Positions 27,700 through 37,784 are shown, counted from the stretch's first letter. The stretch: 64,000 nt of DNA from Vibrio sp. BS-M-Sm-2 (GCF_041504345.1 NZ_CP167894.1:1426001-1490000); one strand, 5' to 3'. Notes: generated by a model not told the origin, from the letters alone. Made by a program: numbers and translations.

Positions 27700-28800
27700 C
27701 TATTCAGACTCAAAAGCGCGAACTAATAAACCATCGCCAGATACATGATAAGTACCCGGTTCAACAAGCAGAGATTGTCCAGCAGACAAAGTGATGTCAT
27801 TAAGTTGAGCTCTACCTTTTGCGACCAATAGAATGGAGCGAGTCGCTACATTAAGCGGTTGCTTATCTTCAGTGGTTTGGCGCAATGCTAAACCAAAATT
27901 GGTCTCTGTTGGTTGTAATACACGATCGTGATTGATAATACTCGCCGCTAGCTTTTCGGGGGTGAAAGGAGCAAATTGCGTACAAGTGATCAATTCCGTG
28001 GTATCAATGTGTTTAGGTGTTAATCCGGCTCTTAATACGTTGTCTGAACAACCCATTAATTCTATGCAGGTACCTTTGGTGTAGGCATGGATGGTACCTG
28101 CTGGAAGAAACATAGCTTCTCCAGGGTTTAGCGTTAAACAGTTCAAATACAGTGGCGCTAAGATACCGATATCACTCGGATAGTAATGAGCAAGATCGAC
28201 AATTTGTTGCCACATTGGAGCATTACGAGTGATGGCAATCGCAAGCGTTTTCTCAATAACTTGTTGCTTTTCACGTTCGGCTAATTGCAGCAACGAAAGC
28301 AGCATTGATTGGTGATCAAAATGCGCACTGTTTGTGATGCTGTCGAGATGTGGTGATTCGATTGAGCGAAAATTATCGCGAATCTCTTCTAATTCTCTAA
28401 AACCGACCATAACCTTAAAAGGCGATAAGGCCATCACCATCTCAGGTTTTGCATTAGCATCTTTGTAGTTGCGGTGCGCGGCCGTTAGTGGGATACCTTG
28501 AGCATTCTCACGCTCAAATCCATCTTTAGCGTGTTCGCTATTAGGGTGTACTTGTAGTGAAAGCGGTTGAGATGCACTCAGTACTTTAAATAGAAAGTTA
28601 AGTGGTTTGTCCGCTAAAAACAGATCTAGGTTTTGCCAAGTGTGATCATTTAGCTGAATTTGAGAAGGTAACGCCGGATGACTTCCCAACCATAATTCTG
28701 CTAAAGGACGTTCTTCTTGTTGCAAGCCAAATAGGCCATAAAGCAAGTGGGAACCCCATGGGTAATGCTGTTGCCTTGCTTCTAATGAGTATGTGTTCAT
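27700..28800 (-). CDS. manA: Mannose-6-phosphate isomerase, class I
   Basis: The 366-residue zinc enzyme interconverts mannose 6-phosphate and fructose 6-phosphate. Motifs seen are LSLQVHPNSEHAKDGFE (zinc-binding QVHP), NYKDANAKPEMVMALSPF (zinc-binding Glu) and PAGTIHAYTKGTCIELM with the catalytic-site HAY. The fold is the double cupin of type I isomerases. The ATG overlaps the malY stop by four bases (ATGA), so manA is translated as part of the malX-malY operon. That is not the arrangement of the E. coli malXY unit and suggests the sugar entering through MalX may lead to mannose 6-phosphate. The substrate is inference. Confidence 0.92.
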   Translation of the reverse strand: MNTYSLEARQQHYPWGSHLLYGLFGLQQEERPLAELWLGSHPALPSQIQLNDHTWQNLDLFLADKPLNFLFKVLSASQPLSLQVHPNSEHAKDGFERENAQGIPLTAAHRNYKDANAKPEMVMALSPFKVMVGFRELEEIRDNFRSIESPHLDSITNSAHFDHQSMLLSLLQLAEREKQQVIEKTLAIAITRNAPMWQQIVDLAHYYPSDIGILAPLYLNCLTLNPGEAMFLPAGTIHAYTKGTCIELMGCSDNVLRAGLTPKHIDTTELITCTQFAPFTPEKLAASIINHDRVLQPTETNFGLALRQTTEDKQPLNVATRSILLVAKGRAQLNDITLSAGQSLLVEPGTYHVSGDGLLVRAFESE

Positions 28801-29969
28801 CGAGTTAACTCTTTGATTGATGAAATTAAAGCGTTCAAGCCCAATTCGACTTTGCTGCGTGGGCAGCCAAGGTTTAGGCGGACAAATTGATTTCCTTCAA
28901 TGCCATAGGTGCTCCCTTGCATGATGGCAACTTTGTGTTTTTCGATTAGGTTTTGATTAAGTGCATCCATGTTTAAATTGAATGAAGAAAGATCTATCCA
29001 CGCTAAGTAAGTCGCATCAGGTATTTGATAGCCGATGCTTGGAAGTTGCTCAGCTAATGTTTGTTGGACGTATTGATGATTGGCATAAAGATAATCGTTT
29101 AACTCATCAAGCCACGCTGCTCCATGTTGATAGGCTGCGATTAATCCAATGACGCCTAAGATGGAAGGAGATGAGAGTCCATCAACCTCTTTTAGGTTTT
29201 TTAGGTAAGTGTTGCGGGCAGTACTATCAGCAATGAAAGCGTATGAGCCGTTAAGGGCTGGAATATTAAAAGACTTTGAGGCTGAACTGACGAGCGCCCA
29301 TCGCTCACCCATGTCAAAGCCTTGCCAAGGTGTGTGTGATTTAAAGCTCACATCCATATGAATTTCATCGCTAATAACAGCAACATCATATTTCTTGCAT
29401 AGCTGAGCCATGCGAGTGAGTTCGTCATTACTCCATACTTTTCCTGTCGGGTTATGCGGGCTGCATAGAAGTAAAACGGTATTGTTTGGATCAGATAGCT
29501 GTGTTTCAAACTGTTGCCAATCAATATGAAACTCTGTTGATGGTTTTTGTAGAGGGTTTGTTACGACGGTACGGTCTAAGCCGAGAATCATATTTTCAAA
29601 AGCATCATAGGCAGGAGTGTGAATGATGATTCCTTGCCCTTTTTGACTCCAGTGGCGGATCAGTTGTGAAACAATATAGATGACGGATGGGCCATAAACT
29701 AAATGCTCTTGATTCAAATCAGCATCAAAACGAGTCTTGAACCACTGTGTAACGGCATTTTTAAAGTCGCTATGATTCCAACGACTGTAACCAAATACGG
29801 AATGCTCGACACGAGCTTTAAGTGCTTCAATTACCGCAGGTGGTGCTGCAAAATCCATATCAGATATAGTAAAAGGGAGTAAATCAGCTTGGCCAAAACG
29901 GTCTTCTACATAGTCCCATTGTGTGCAATAGGTCCCTTTACGGTTGATTTGTTCTGAGAAATTGAACAT
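28797..29969 (-). CDS. malY: MalY/PatB-type PLP aminotransferase (cystathionine beta-lyase activity)
   Basis: The 390-residue fold-type I PLP enzyme begins MFNFSEQINRKGTYCTQWDYV. Typical MalY/PatB text includes LPFTISDMDFAAPPAVIEAL, LCSPHNPTGKVW and the PLP lysine in SSASKSFNIPALNGSYA. E. coli MalY has beta-cystathionase activity and also represses the maltose activator MalT by direct binding; the family also contains plain C-S lyases. The start at 29967-29969 is chosen from the family N-terminus; 21 upstream in-frame residues look non-coding. It lies 85 bases after malX and overlaps manA by four bases. Confidence 0.88.
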   Translation of the reverse strand: MFNFSEQINRKGTYCTQWDYVEDRFGQADLLPFTISDMDFAAPPAVIEALKARVEHSVFGYSRWNHSDFKNAVTQWFKTRFDADLNQEHLVYGPSVIYIVSQLIRHWSQKGQGIIIHTPAYDAFENMILGLDRTVVTNPLQKPSTEFHIDWQQFETQLSDPNNTVLLLCSPHNPTGKVWSNDELTRMAQLCKKYDVAVISDEIHMDVSFKSHTPWQGFDMGERWALVSSASKSFNIPALNGSYAFIADSTARNTYLKNLKEVDGLSSPSILGVIGLIAAYQHGAAWLDELNDYLYANHQYVQQTLAEQLPSIGYQIPDATYLAWIDLSSFNLNMDALNQNLIEKHKVAIMQGSTYGIEGNQFVRLNLGCPRSKVELGLNALISSIKELTR

Positions 29970-30054
29970 AGGTAGCCTGTCGCTCAGTTGAGCTAAAAAA
30001 ATGATGTCGAAAGGAATGAGCGGAGGGGACACCTCCGCTATTTAACGCTTAGGA

Positions 30055-31632
30055 TTAAGCAGTTGCAGTCATAAGAGATTGCATTTCATTTTTTACTAGG
30101 TGGACTTGCGCACCGATAACAACTTGAAGGCTATGTTCATCAAGCTTGACTACACCAAGAGCACCGTACGACTTCAGTTTTGCATCATCAACCAAGCTCA
30201 TATCTGCAACAGTTAAGCGTAGTCGAGTAATACAGTTATCAAGAGAAGTGATGTTTTCAGCTCCGCCTAGCGCAGCTAGTATCAATCCGCCTTTGCCGCC
30301 TTCTGTAGCCAAAATTGCTTCAGCTTCTTCTGATACTGGTGCTTCGTCCGTTTCACGACCAGGAGTTTTCAGGTTGAACTTAATGATTGCGAACTTGAAT
30401 ACGAAGTAGTAGACGGTGAACCAAACAGCTGCAACAAGAGGGACTAGATACCATTTAGTTGCCGTGCCTTGCAGAATACCGAAGACAAAGAAGTCAATGA
30501 TGTTGCCATCAGTGTTACCAATAGTGACATCAAGCATACCCATGATCATGAAGCCAAAACCAGTTAGCATCGCATGAACAAAGTAGAGAACAGGAGCAAC
30601 GAATAGGAATAGGAATTCAAGAGGTTCTGTAATACCGCCTACCACACAGGCAACAACGCCTGATAGCAATAGTGCTTTGATTTTACCTCGGTTTTCCACC
30701 TTCGCGCAGTGGTACATAGCTAAAGCTGCACCAGGAAGACCACCAAGGAAAGCTGGCATTTTACCTTGAGATAAGAACGCCGTTACTGATGGCGTGAAGC
30801 CTTGAGTTTCAGAACAAGCTAATTCTGAGTAGAAGATGTTTAAAGCACCAGAAACGGTTTCGCCACATACTTCCATTGTACCACCAGCTTCAGTAAAGCG
30901 GATAAGTGCGACGAGAATATGATGCAGACCAATAGGAAGCAGTAAGCGTTCACCCGCACCAAATAGGAAAGGTCCAAAATCGCCAGCGCCAGCGATAGCA
31001 TAACCAATGCCATTGATACCAGCTGCGAAATAAGGCCATACGAATGGTACAAGCAAGCCAACAAGACCTAGCGTGATGCTTGAGATGATTGGTACAAAGC
31101 GCGCGCCACCAAAGAATGCAAGAGCATCTGGCATTTTAAAGGTATAGAAACGAGCATGTAGTTTAGCCACGATAATACCAACGATTACCGCACCTAGAAT
31201 ACCCGTATCAATTGAGTCAACACCTAGAATTGACTTCACACCATAAGCTTTACGCTCAATGTCACTTCCTAAAACACCATTAACGGTTAGGTAAAAATTG
31301 ATAGACAAGTTTAGTGCAGCATAGCCGACTAGACCTGAAAATGCAGCGACCCCTTTCTCTTCACGTGCTAAGCCCATTGGTATAGCAATAGCGAACATTA
31401 CCGGTAAGTAAATAAAGGCAACTAAACCAATTTTAGTCATCCATATGAACAGGTATTGGAGTAGAACGTTGTCAAAGAAGGGCATTGCCTCTTTTAGGGC
31501 AGAGCTAGAAAAAGAGCTACCAACACCCAGCAAAATGCCTGAAAACGCAAGTAAGGCTACGGGAACCATGAAAGTTTTACCAAGGCTTTGTAGGAACTCC
31601 CACAAAGTGGATTTATTAGATTGTTGTTTCAT
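30055..31632 (-). CDS. malX: PTS EIICB transporter, maltose/glucose type (MalX-like)
   Basis: The 525-residue inner-membrane phosphotransferase component has a long EIIC domain of multiple helices (MVPVALLAFSGILLGVGSSF through ITEPLEFLFLFVAPVLYFVHA) ending near residue 410. After a short acidic linker comes a C-terminal EIIB domain with the phosphorylated cysteine in NITSLDNCITRLRLTVAD. It imports and phosphorylates a sugar using a separate EIIA. E. coli MalX accepts glucose and maltose, but its true substrate is unsettled. It is the first gene of malX-malY-manA and is divergent from malI, whose operators lie between. Confidence 0.9.
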   Translation of the reverse strand: MKQQSNKSTLWEFLQSLGKTFMVPVALLAFSGILLGVGSSFSSSALKEAMPFFDNVLLQYLFIWMTKIGLVAFIYLPVMFAIAIPMGLAREEKGVAAFSGLVGYAALNLSINFYLTVNGVLGSDIERKAYGVKSILGVDSIDTGILGAVIVGIIVAKLHARFYTFKMPDALAFFGGARFVPIISSITLGLVGLLVPFVWPYFAAGINGIGYAIAGAGDFGPFLFGAGERLLLPIGLHHILVALIRFTEAGGTMEVCGETVSGALNIFYSELACSETQGFTPSVTAFLSQGKMPAFLGGLPGAALAMYHCAKVENRGKIKALLLSGVVACVVGGITEPLEFLFLFVAPVLYFVHAMLTGFGFMIMGMLDVTIGNTDGNIIDFFVFGILQGTATKWYLVPLVAAVWFTVYYFVFKFAIIKFNLKTPGRETDEAPVSEEAEAILATEGGKGGLILAALGGAENITSLDNCITRLRLTVADMSLVDDAKLKSYGALGVVKLDEHSLQVVIGAQVHLVKNEMQSLMTATA

Positions 31633-31743
31633 AGAAAATCTCTAATTAATACGGCATGTAATAAAACAATAGAGGCGATTCAAAATGGCGTACAAAGGGT
31701 GAATGCCTGCTCTATCTGGCGCAACAATACACCTGATAAATTT

Positions 31744-31763
31744 GTGGTGAAACGTTTTACCAC
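31744..31763. promoter_or_regulatory. Probable MalI operator 1 (malX side)
   Basis: GTGGTGAAACGTTTTACCAC is a near-perfect 20-base palindrome (one mismatched pair). Its core matches the known E. coli MalI operator GATAAAACGTTTTATC in the central positions. It lies 111 bases upstream of malX. A TGTGATCG half-site resembling a CRP box follows at about 31770. Confidence 0.7.
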
Positions 31764-31845
31764 TTTTATTGTGATCGTGATCGTTGTATTTTTCAACATG
31801 CTAGTGAAGAGTAATAGAATCATCGCTGGGATAATGAGTTGGCTA

Positions 31846-31861
31846 GGTGTAACGTTTTATC
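31846..31861. promoter_or_regulatory. Probable MalI operator 2 (malI side)
   Basis: GGTGTAACGTTTTATC matches the E. coli MalI operator at 12 or 13 of 16 positions and shares the core of operator 1. It ends 21 bases before the malI start, a position suited to autorepression. The two operator centres are 100 bases apart. Confidence 0.7.
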
Positions 31862-31882
31862 TAATTAAAGCAAAGAAGAGTA

Positions 31883-32905
31883 ATGATAAATAAAAAAGCA
31901 AACATTAAGGATGTCGCTGAGCAAGCGGGAGTGTCCGTGACAACAGTATCGATGGTGCTTAGCGAAAAAGGACGAATCTCTTCTGAAACGATCGATAAAG
32001 TCAATCAAGCAGTACAGGAGCTTGGTTATATAAAGAATCGCAGTGCGTCCAATTTACGCTCACAAAAGTCAGCACTGATTGGACTCATTTTAAGAGATAT
32101 TAGTGACCCATATTATGCAGAAGTTACTGCAGGTCTAAGTGAAGTGCTAGAAGACAAAGGCTACATGCTTTTTCTTGCCCAATCAGGAACGAACCAAGAC
32201 AAATTTGATCAATGTATAGCAACTATGGTGGCGCAGGGCGTTGGGGGTATTGTGTTCTGTCCAATCCGTGATATCGGGGTCCCTAACATTGATAAAGTAA
32301 AAGAACTAAATGTACCCATTGTTTGTGTGGCACGAGCAAAGGTAGGACAGCAGATAGATTTTGTTGGGCCAGATAATATGCAAGCGGCAAAAATTGCCAC
32401 CGAATACCTTATCAAACAGGGACACCGCCAAATTGCTTATGTCGGAGGGCAATCTGACTCGTTAAGCCGAGCAGAGCGTTTAGGTGGTTATTGCAGCACA
32501 TTAATGCAATTTGGCTTGCCATTTAAACCTGAATGGGTGATTGAGTGTGATAAAAGCCAAACAGCTTCAGCAGAAGCCGTCAATCAGTTGATTAATAAAA
32601 ACCCAAAGATTACCGCTTTACTTTGTCATTATTCTTCAACAGCATTTGGGGCTGTTTACGGTGTTAATCGTTCCAATCGTAGTGTTGGTAAAGATAACTA
32701 TATTGGCCAACAAGTTGCGATCATTGGTTTTGATGATGTGCCGGAAGCTGAATTGATCCAACCTTCTCTAACTTTTGTTTCTACGCCAGTTCGTGATATT
32801 GGGCGCGAAGCTGGACACCGGCTGATCAGTCAACTTGAAAGCAAAGATAGCGTTCCACAAAGTGTCATTTTAAGCCCTGAACTAATTGCCCGAGATTCTG
32901 CATAA
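31883..32905 (+). CDS. malI: LacI-family repressor MalI
   Basis: The 340-residue repressor has an N-terminal LacI helix-turn-helix (NIKDVAEQAGVSVTTVSMVLS) and hinge helix region (NRSASNLRSQKS). A periplasmic-binding-protein-like sensor domain follows (ALIGLILRDISDPYYAEVTAGL, IAYVGGQSDSLSRAERLGGY, VAIIGFDDVPEAELIQPSLT). It resembles E. coli MalI, which represses malXY and itself. The divergent position relative to malX and the two matching palindromes in the gap support this name. AAGAAGAG precedes the ATG. The inducer is unknown in E. coli too. Confidence 0.9.
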   Translation: MINKKANIKDVAEQAGVSVTTVSMVLSEKGRISSETIDKVNQAVQELGYIKNRSASNLRSQKSALIGLILRDISDPYYAEVTAGLSEVLEDKGYMLFLAQSGTNQDKFDQCIATMVAQGVGGIVFCPIRDIGVPNIDKVKELNVPIVCVARAKVGQQIDFVGPDNMQAAKIATEYLIKQGHRQIAYVGGQSDSLSRAERLGGYCSTLMQFGLPFKPEWVIECDKSQTASAEAVNQLINKNPKITALLCHYSSTAFGAVYGVNRSNRSVGKDNYIGQQVAIIGFDDVPEAELIQPSLTFVSTPVRDIGREAGHRLISQLESKDSVPQSVILSPELIARDSA

Positions 32906-32956
32906 TACAATTATAACGATTAATATTTCGCATTGAGTCATTGTATGCGCTTGATC

Positions 32957-32995
32957 AAAAAAACCTCCTACCAAGTTACACTTAGTAGGAGGTTT
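32957..32995 (-). terminator. Terminator between malI and glmS
   Basis: AAACCTCCTA (32961-32970) pairs with TAGGAGGTTT (32986-32995). Seven T follow on the minus strand, so it mainly serves glmS; it could also stop malI transcripts. Confidence 0.8.
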
Positions 32996-33046
32996 AAAGA
33001 GTCAAACATTATAATCTAGATGAATAACGCTAAGAGAAAATTCGAC

Positions 33047-34879
33047 TTACTCAACCGTTACCGCTTTCGCTAGATTACGAGGTTGGTCAACGTCGGTACC
33101 TTTGATCAACGCAACATGGTAAGACAGCAGCTGCATTGGTACTGTGTAGTAGATAGATGCCGTTACTTCACTTACGTGAGGCATCTTGATAATCTTCATG
33201 TTCTCATCGCTTTCGAAACCAGCAGCTTCATCTGCAAATACATACAGCAGGCCGCCACGAGCACGGACTTCTTCAACGTTCGATTTCAGCTTCTCTAGCA
33301 AGTCGTTGCTTGGTGCAATAACGACTACAGGCATATCTGCATCAATAAGAGCCAAAGGACCGTGCTTAAGCTCACCAGCCGCGTATGCTTCTGCGTGGAT
33401 GTAAGAGATCTCTTTCAGTTTAAGAGACGCTTCCATCGCGATTGGGTAGAACTCACCACGCCCCAAGAACAGTGTGTGGTGCTTATCAGCAAAATCAGGT
33501 GCCAGTGCTTCAATTTCTTTATCAAACGCTAATGCTTTTTCGATATCAGCAGGCAGTTGGTGAAGTGCTTGAACGATTTCCGCTTCTTTCTCTTCATTGA
33601 TACGACCTTGTAGGCGACCAATTGAAGTAACCATCATCAGCATTGCTGCTAGTTGAGTTGTGAACGCTTTCGTAGAAGCAACACCGATCTCCGTTCCTGC
33701 GCGAGTCATAAAAGCAAAGTCAGATTCACGAACCAGCGAAGAACCGGCAACGTTACAGATGGTCATTGCTGACATGTAGCCCTTCTCTTTTGCAAGACGA
33801 AGTGCAGCAAGCGTATCCGCAGTTTCACCAGACTGAGACAGAGTCACCAATAGGCTGTTCGGGCGAACAACGAAGTCACGGTAACGGAACTCAGAGGCGA
33901 TCTCTACGTCACAGCTTACGCCAGCTAGAGATTCAAACCAGTAGCGAGCTGCCATGCCTGAGTTATAAGAGGTACCACATGCGATGATCTGTACATGTTC
34001 AACCTTGCTTAAGATCTCTTCCGCTTTAACACCAATCGCGTTAGTGATAACCGAAGTGTCAGAGATACGACCTTCCATTGTGTTGATCAGCGCGGTTGGC
34101 TGTTCGAAGATCTCTTTCTGCATGAAGTGACGGTATTGACCTTTATCACCAGCATCATGTTCTGCGTTTGATTCTACGATTTCACGATCTACACGCTCAC
34201 CCGCTACATCAAATACCGTTACATCACGACGAGTAACCTCAGCAACATCACCTTCTTCTAGGTACATGAAGCGACGAGTTACACTTAGCAGTGCAAGTTG
34301 GTCTGATGCCAGGAAGTTCTCACCCACACCAAAACCAATAACGATAGGGCTACCAGAACGAGCCACAACGATACGGCTAGGATCTTTACGATCAACAACA
34401 ACCGTGCCGTACGCGCCGTCTAATTGTTTTGCGGTTTTCTGTAGCGCTTCAACCAAAGAAGCTGAAGTGCGAAGTTCCCACTCAACTAAGTGAGCGATAA
34501 CTTCTGTATCTGTTTGTGAAGTAAACACGTAGCCACGCTCTTGCAGCATAGCGCGCAGTGCTTCGTGGTTTTCGATAATGCCATTGTGCACAACGGCAAT
34601 ATCACCAGACATGTGTGGGTGGGCGTTCGCTTCAGATGGCTCACCGTGTGTTGCCCAACGAGTGTGAGCGATACCTGTACCACCAATCACATGTTGCTCG
34701 TCTACCGCGTCAGCGAGCTCTTGTACTTTACCAAGGCGGCGGACACGAGTTAAGTTAGCTTCGGTATCAACTACAGCGACACCCGCTGAATCGTAGCCTC
34801 GGTATTCTAGGCGGCGAAGGCCTTCTACTAAAATTTCGGCTACATCACGCTGTGCTACTGCACCAACAATTCCACACAT
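33047..34879 (-). CDS. glmS: Glutamine--fructose-6-phosphate aminotransferase (isomerizing)
   Basis: The 610-residue enzyme makes glucosamine 6-phosphate, the entry step to UDP-GlcNAc for peptidoglycan and LPS. The N-terminal glutaminase domain begins [20 protein letters not shown] with the catalytic Cys after the initiator Met, and HTRWATHG is present. Two SIS isomerase domains follow ([57 protein letters not shown]), with the conserved C-terminus [13 protein letters not shown]. The length equals E. coli (609). A DeoR-type regulator lies 107 bases upstream on the same strand. I see no ribozyme or GlmZ-type element that I can support. Confidence 0.97.
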   Translation of the reverse strand: MCGIVGAVAQRDVAEILVEGLRRLEYRGYDSAGVAVVDTEANLTRVRRLGKVQELADAVDEQHVIGGTGIAHTRWATHGEPSEANAHPHMSGDIAVVHNGIIENHEALRAMLQERGYVFTSQTDTEVIAHLVEWELRTSASLVEALQKTAKQLDGAYGTVVVDRKDPSRIVVARSGSPIVIGFGVGENFLASDQLALLSVTRRFMYLEEGDVAEVTRRDVTVFDVAGERVDREIVESNAEHDAGDKGQYRHFMQKEIFEQPTALINTMEGRISDTSVITNAIGVKAEEILSKVEHVQIIACGTSYNSGMAARYWFESLAGVSCDVEIASEFRYRDFVVRPNSLLVTLSQSGETADTLAALRLAKEKGYMSAMTICNVAGSSLVRESDFAFMTRAGTEIGVASTKAFTTQLAAMLMMVTSIGRLQGRINEEKEAEIVQALHQLPADIEKALAFDKEIEALAPDFADKHHTLFLGRGEFYPIAMEASLKLKEISYIHAEAYAAGELKHGPLALIDADMPVVVIAPSNDLLEKLKSNVEEVRARGGLLYVFADEAAGFESDENMKIIKMPHVSEVTASIYYTVPMQLLSYHVALIKGTDVDQPRNLAKAVTVE

Positions 34880-34985
34880 AGTTTTACTCCATCAATTTCG
34901 TTTATTCCTATTGGCAGCAAGCAAAGGCCATATCTTTATTAAGATCAATTATAGGAAGGTAAATGCATAATACTTAAATTTGTTT

Positions 34986-35756
34986 TTACGCTGGATCGGT
35001 CAGGATCACGCGAACATCATGTGATTCGATACTTGCTATGGATTCTTCGCCTAAGTCTGTATCTGTAATTAAGATGTCAATGTGTTCCCATGCCAGCTCT
35101 AAGTTTGGGATCTTTCGCCCCACTTTTTCCGACTCAACCATCACGATCACTTCTCGTGACACTTCAGCCATTACTTTGCTTAGGCCAACCAACTCATTAA
35201 ACGTGGTTGTACCTCTATCAAGGTCGATACCATCGGCCCCGATGAATAGTTGGTCAAAATCGTAAGCGCGAAGCACCGACTCTGCGACTTTGCCTTGGAA
35301 AGAGTCCGAATGCGTATCCCAAGTGCCGCCAGTCATTAATAATGTAGGCTCGCTTTCAAGCTCATTAAGCGCATTAGCGACGTGCAATGAGTTGGTCATA
35401 ACAACCAAGCCACGCTTGGCATTAAGCTGCTGAATTAGGGCACCTGTAGTACTGCCACTATCGATCACGATGCGGTTATGGTCGCGAATTAAATCTGCAG
35501 CGGCTTTTGCCAATGAAACCTTTCGAGTCGAAACTTGTTGACCCAGTTCTTCATTAACAACCTCTTTCGGTAACGAAATCGCACCACCATAACGGCGTAA
35601 AAGCTGACCGTTTTTCTCTAAAGACGCCAAGTCCTTTCTAATAGTGACCTCTGAGGTTTCGAACTTAGCGGATAATTCATCAACACTAACCTCCCCTTTT
35701 TCATTCACTAAGTTAGAAATTGCATGTCTTCTGAGCTGCGTGTTTCGTTTCGACAT
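34986..35756 (-). CDS. DeoR-family transcriptional regulator, probably controlling glmS
   Basis: The 256-residue protein has an N-terminal DeoR helix-turn-helix (LVNEKGEVSVDELSAKFETSEVTIRKDL) and the family signature text KNGQLLRRYGGAI. A C-terminal sugar-phosphate sensor domain follows (RIVIDSGSTTGALIQQL, FIGADGIDLDRGTTTFNE, SEKVGRKIPNLE). The DSGST and GADG segments bind phosphosugars in this family. A DeoR-type GlmR next to glmS is known in Pseudomonas, and a similar role is inferred here from position. It precedes glmS in the same direction and may be cotranscribed with it. Confidence 0.88.
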   Translation of the reverse strand: MSKRNTQLRRHAISNLVNEKGEVSVDELSAKFETSEVTIRKDLASLEKNGQLLRRYGGAISLPKEVVNEELGQQVSTRKVSLAKAAADLIRDHNRIVIDSGSTTGALIQQLNAKRGLVVMTNSLHVANALNELESEPTLLMTGGTWDTHSDSFQGKVAESVLRAYDFDQLFIGADGIDLDRGTTTFNELVGLSKVMAEVSREVIVMVESEKVGRKIPNLELAWEHIDILITDTDLGEESIASIESHDVRVILTDPA

Positions 35757-36184
35757 TTAAAAAAGACCATTAAGTTTCGATATGAAAGATATTATAGTTA
35801 CAACGAAACTATTTAGTCCATTTATTTTGATCCAAAAAATTAATAAATAGCGATAAAACCTTGTCCTAAGACAATTGTTAAGCAGTGATATTGAACTCAT
35901 TAGGTGGTAGAATCCGCACCCGAAAAGAAAAAAATTACAAAACTGACTGTTATTTTTTTGCAACTTACCGCCTATATAGTGGGGTAAGTCACATAAAACC
36001 GATATTGAATCAAAATCTTTTGGTCATAAAATGACTAAAATTGATGAAAGACTTACAACTCTGAAGGACATATTGGAAGTCCCGCGCTTTTACACAACAG
36101 GCACAAAATGTTGATGTAGCGGACCAATCTTCAGAACTTAAATAAATTTCAAATTGTAACAATACTTACCGGAGAGTACCTTCC
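35757..36184. other. 428-base divergent promoter region between the DeoR gene and pykF
   Basis: The region is AT-rich and has no supported gene. It contains a perfect inverted repeat ACTTACC/GGTAAGT (35963-35989, 13-base loop) and an imperfect one, TTTTGGTCAT/ATGACTAAAA (36018-36040). Either could be an operator for pykF control. GGAGAG ahead of 36185 is the pykF ribosome site. I could not place a convincing -35/-10 pair. Confidence 0.45.
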
Positions 36185-37597
36185 ATGAAAAAGACCAAAA
36201 TCGTATGTACGATTGGCCCTAAAACTGAATCTGTAGAGAAGCTAACTGAACTAGTAGATGCTGGCATGAACGTTATGCGTCTTAACTTCTCTCACGGTGA
36301 TTTCGCAGAGCACGGCACTCGTATCGCGAACTTCCGTAAAGTAATGGAAAACAAAGGTGAGCAACTTGCTATCCTTCTAGATACTAAAGGTCCAGAAATC
36401 CGTACTATCAAGCTTGAAGATGGTAACGACGTAGATCTAGTAGCTGGTCAAGAGTTCACTTTCACAACTGACGCAACAGTTGTTGGTAACAAAGACGTAG
36501 TAGCAGTAACTTACCTAGGTTTCGCTAAAGACCTAACAGCGGGTAACACTATCCTTGTTGATGACGGCCTAATCGAAATGGAAGTTATCGCAACAACAGA
36601 AACTGAAGTTAAGTGTAAAGTTCTTAACAACGGTGCTCTAGGCGAAAACAAAGGTGTTAACCTTCCTGGCGTTTCTGTTCAACTTCCAGCTCTTTCTGAG
36701 AAAGACAAAGCTGACCTTAAGTTTGGTTGTGAACAAGGCGTTGATTTCGTTGCTGCTTCTTTCATCCGTAAAGAAGAAGACGTTAAAGAAATCCGTGAGC
36801 TTCTAAACGCTAACGGCGGCGAGAACATCCACATCATTTCTAAGATTGAAAACCAAGAAGGTGTAGATAACTTCGATTCAATCCTTGAAGCTTCTGACGG
36901 CATCATGGTTGCTCGTGGTGACCTAGGTGTTGAAATCCCAGCTGAAGAAGTAATCTTCGCTCAGAAGATGATGATCGAGAAGTGTAACCGTGCACGTAAG
37001 ATGGTTATCACTGCAACTCAAATGCTTGACTCTATGATCAGCAACCCACGTCCAACTCGTGCAGAAGCGGGTGACGTTGCGAACGCAATCATGGATGGTA
37101 CTGATGCTGTAATGCTTTCTGGTGAAACTGCTAAAGGTAAGTACCCAGTTGAAGCTGTTACTATCATGGCTCAAATCGCGAACCGTACTGATTCAGCTCT
37201 TAAAGCTGAGCTAGGTTCTCGTCTAGACAGCCCACGTCTACGCATCACTGAAGCAGTATGTAAAGGCGCTGTAGACACTGCAGAGAAGCTAGCTGCTCCT
37301 CTAATCGTTGTTGCAACTGAAGGCGGTAAGTCTGCACGTTCAGTACGTAAGTACTTCCCAACTGCAAACATCCTTGCTCTAACAACTAACGAAAAGACAG
37401 CTGCACAGCTAGTTCTTACTAAAGGTGTTAAGCCAGTTCTTGTTGAATCTATCGAGAACACAGACGCGTTCTACATCAACGGTAAAGAAATCGCTCTACA
37501 ATCTGGCCTAGGTAACAAAGGCGACATCGTAGTTATGGTTTCTGGTGCTCTAGTAGCTTCTGGTACTACAAACACGGCATCTGTTCACGTTCTATAA
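36185..37597 (+). CDS. pykF: Pyruvate kinase I
   Basis: The 470-residue enzyme converts phosphoenolpyruvate and ADP to pyruvate and ATP. It begins [20 protein letters not shown]. The active site shows [19 protein letters not shown] and the pyruvate kinase signature [17 protein letters not shown] with the catalytic lysine, then [16 protein letters not shown] and [19 protein letters not shown]. The C-terminal domain would bind fructose bisphosphate. The length is identical to E. coli PykF (470), and codon use is strongly biased, as expected for a highly expressed glycolytic gene. Monocistronic, with a long leader and a strong terminator. Confidence 0.97.
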   Translation: MKKTKIVCTIGPKTESVEKLTELVDAGMNVMRLNFSHGDFAEHGTRIANFRKVMENKGEQLAILLDTKGPEIRTIKLEDGNDVDLVAGQEFTFTTDATVVGNKDVVAVTYLGFAKDLTAGNTILVDDGLIEMEVIATTETEVKCKVLNNGALGENKGVNLPGVSVQLPALSEKDKADLKFGCEQGVDFVAASFIRKEEDVKEIRELLNANGGENIHIISKIENQEGVDNFDSILEASDGIMVARGDLGVEIPAEEVIFAQKMMIEKCNRARKMVITATQMLDSMISNPRPTRAEAGDVANAIMDGTDAVMLSGETAKGKYPVEAVTIMAQIANRTDSALKAELGSRLDSPRLRITEAVCKGAVDTAEKLAAPLIVVATEGGKSARSVRKYFPTANILALTTNEKTAAQLVLTKGVKPVLVESIENTDAFYINGKEIALQSGLGNKGDIVVMVSGALVASGTTNTASVHVL

Positions 37598-37620
37598 GAA
37601 TGAACCGATTCGCATAAAAT

Positions 37621-37650
37621 ATAAAAGAGGGCTTCGGCCCTCTTTTTTTA
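37621..37650 (+). terminator. Rho-independent terminator after pykF
   Basis: AGAGGGC pairs with GCCCTCT around TTCG (about 37626-37643), followed by seven T. Confidence 0.9.
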
Positions 37651-37784
37651 TGAAACAAAATCTTGCCTAACTTTTCAGTACGCTGTATTATCAATCACAA
37701 TAGAACTACGTACTGTTAACTTCCAATTGGCTCTTTCTAAGAAACGGATTAGCAGACTAGAAATCAATATACATGAGGTTTGTA

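Noticed and set aside
31621..31893. A plus-strand frame of 90 codons spanning the malX-malI gap with a hydrophobic stretch
   Set aside because: It begins inside malX, has no ribosome site and runs over both MalI operators and the malI promoter region.
35757..35963. A minus-strand frame of 68 codons just upstream of the DeoR gene
   Set aside because: Low-complexity AT-driven sequence in a promoter region, no ribosome site, and no recognisable domain.
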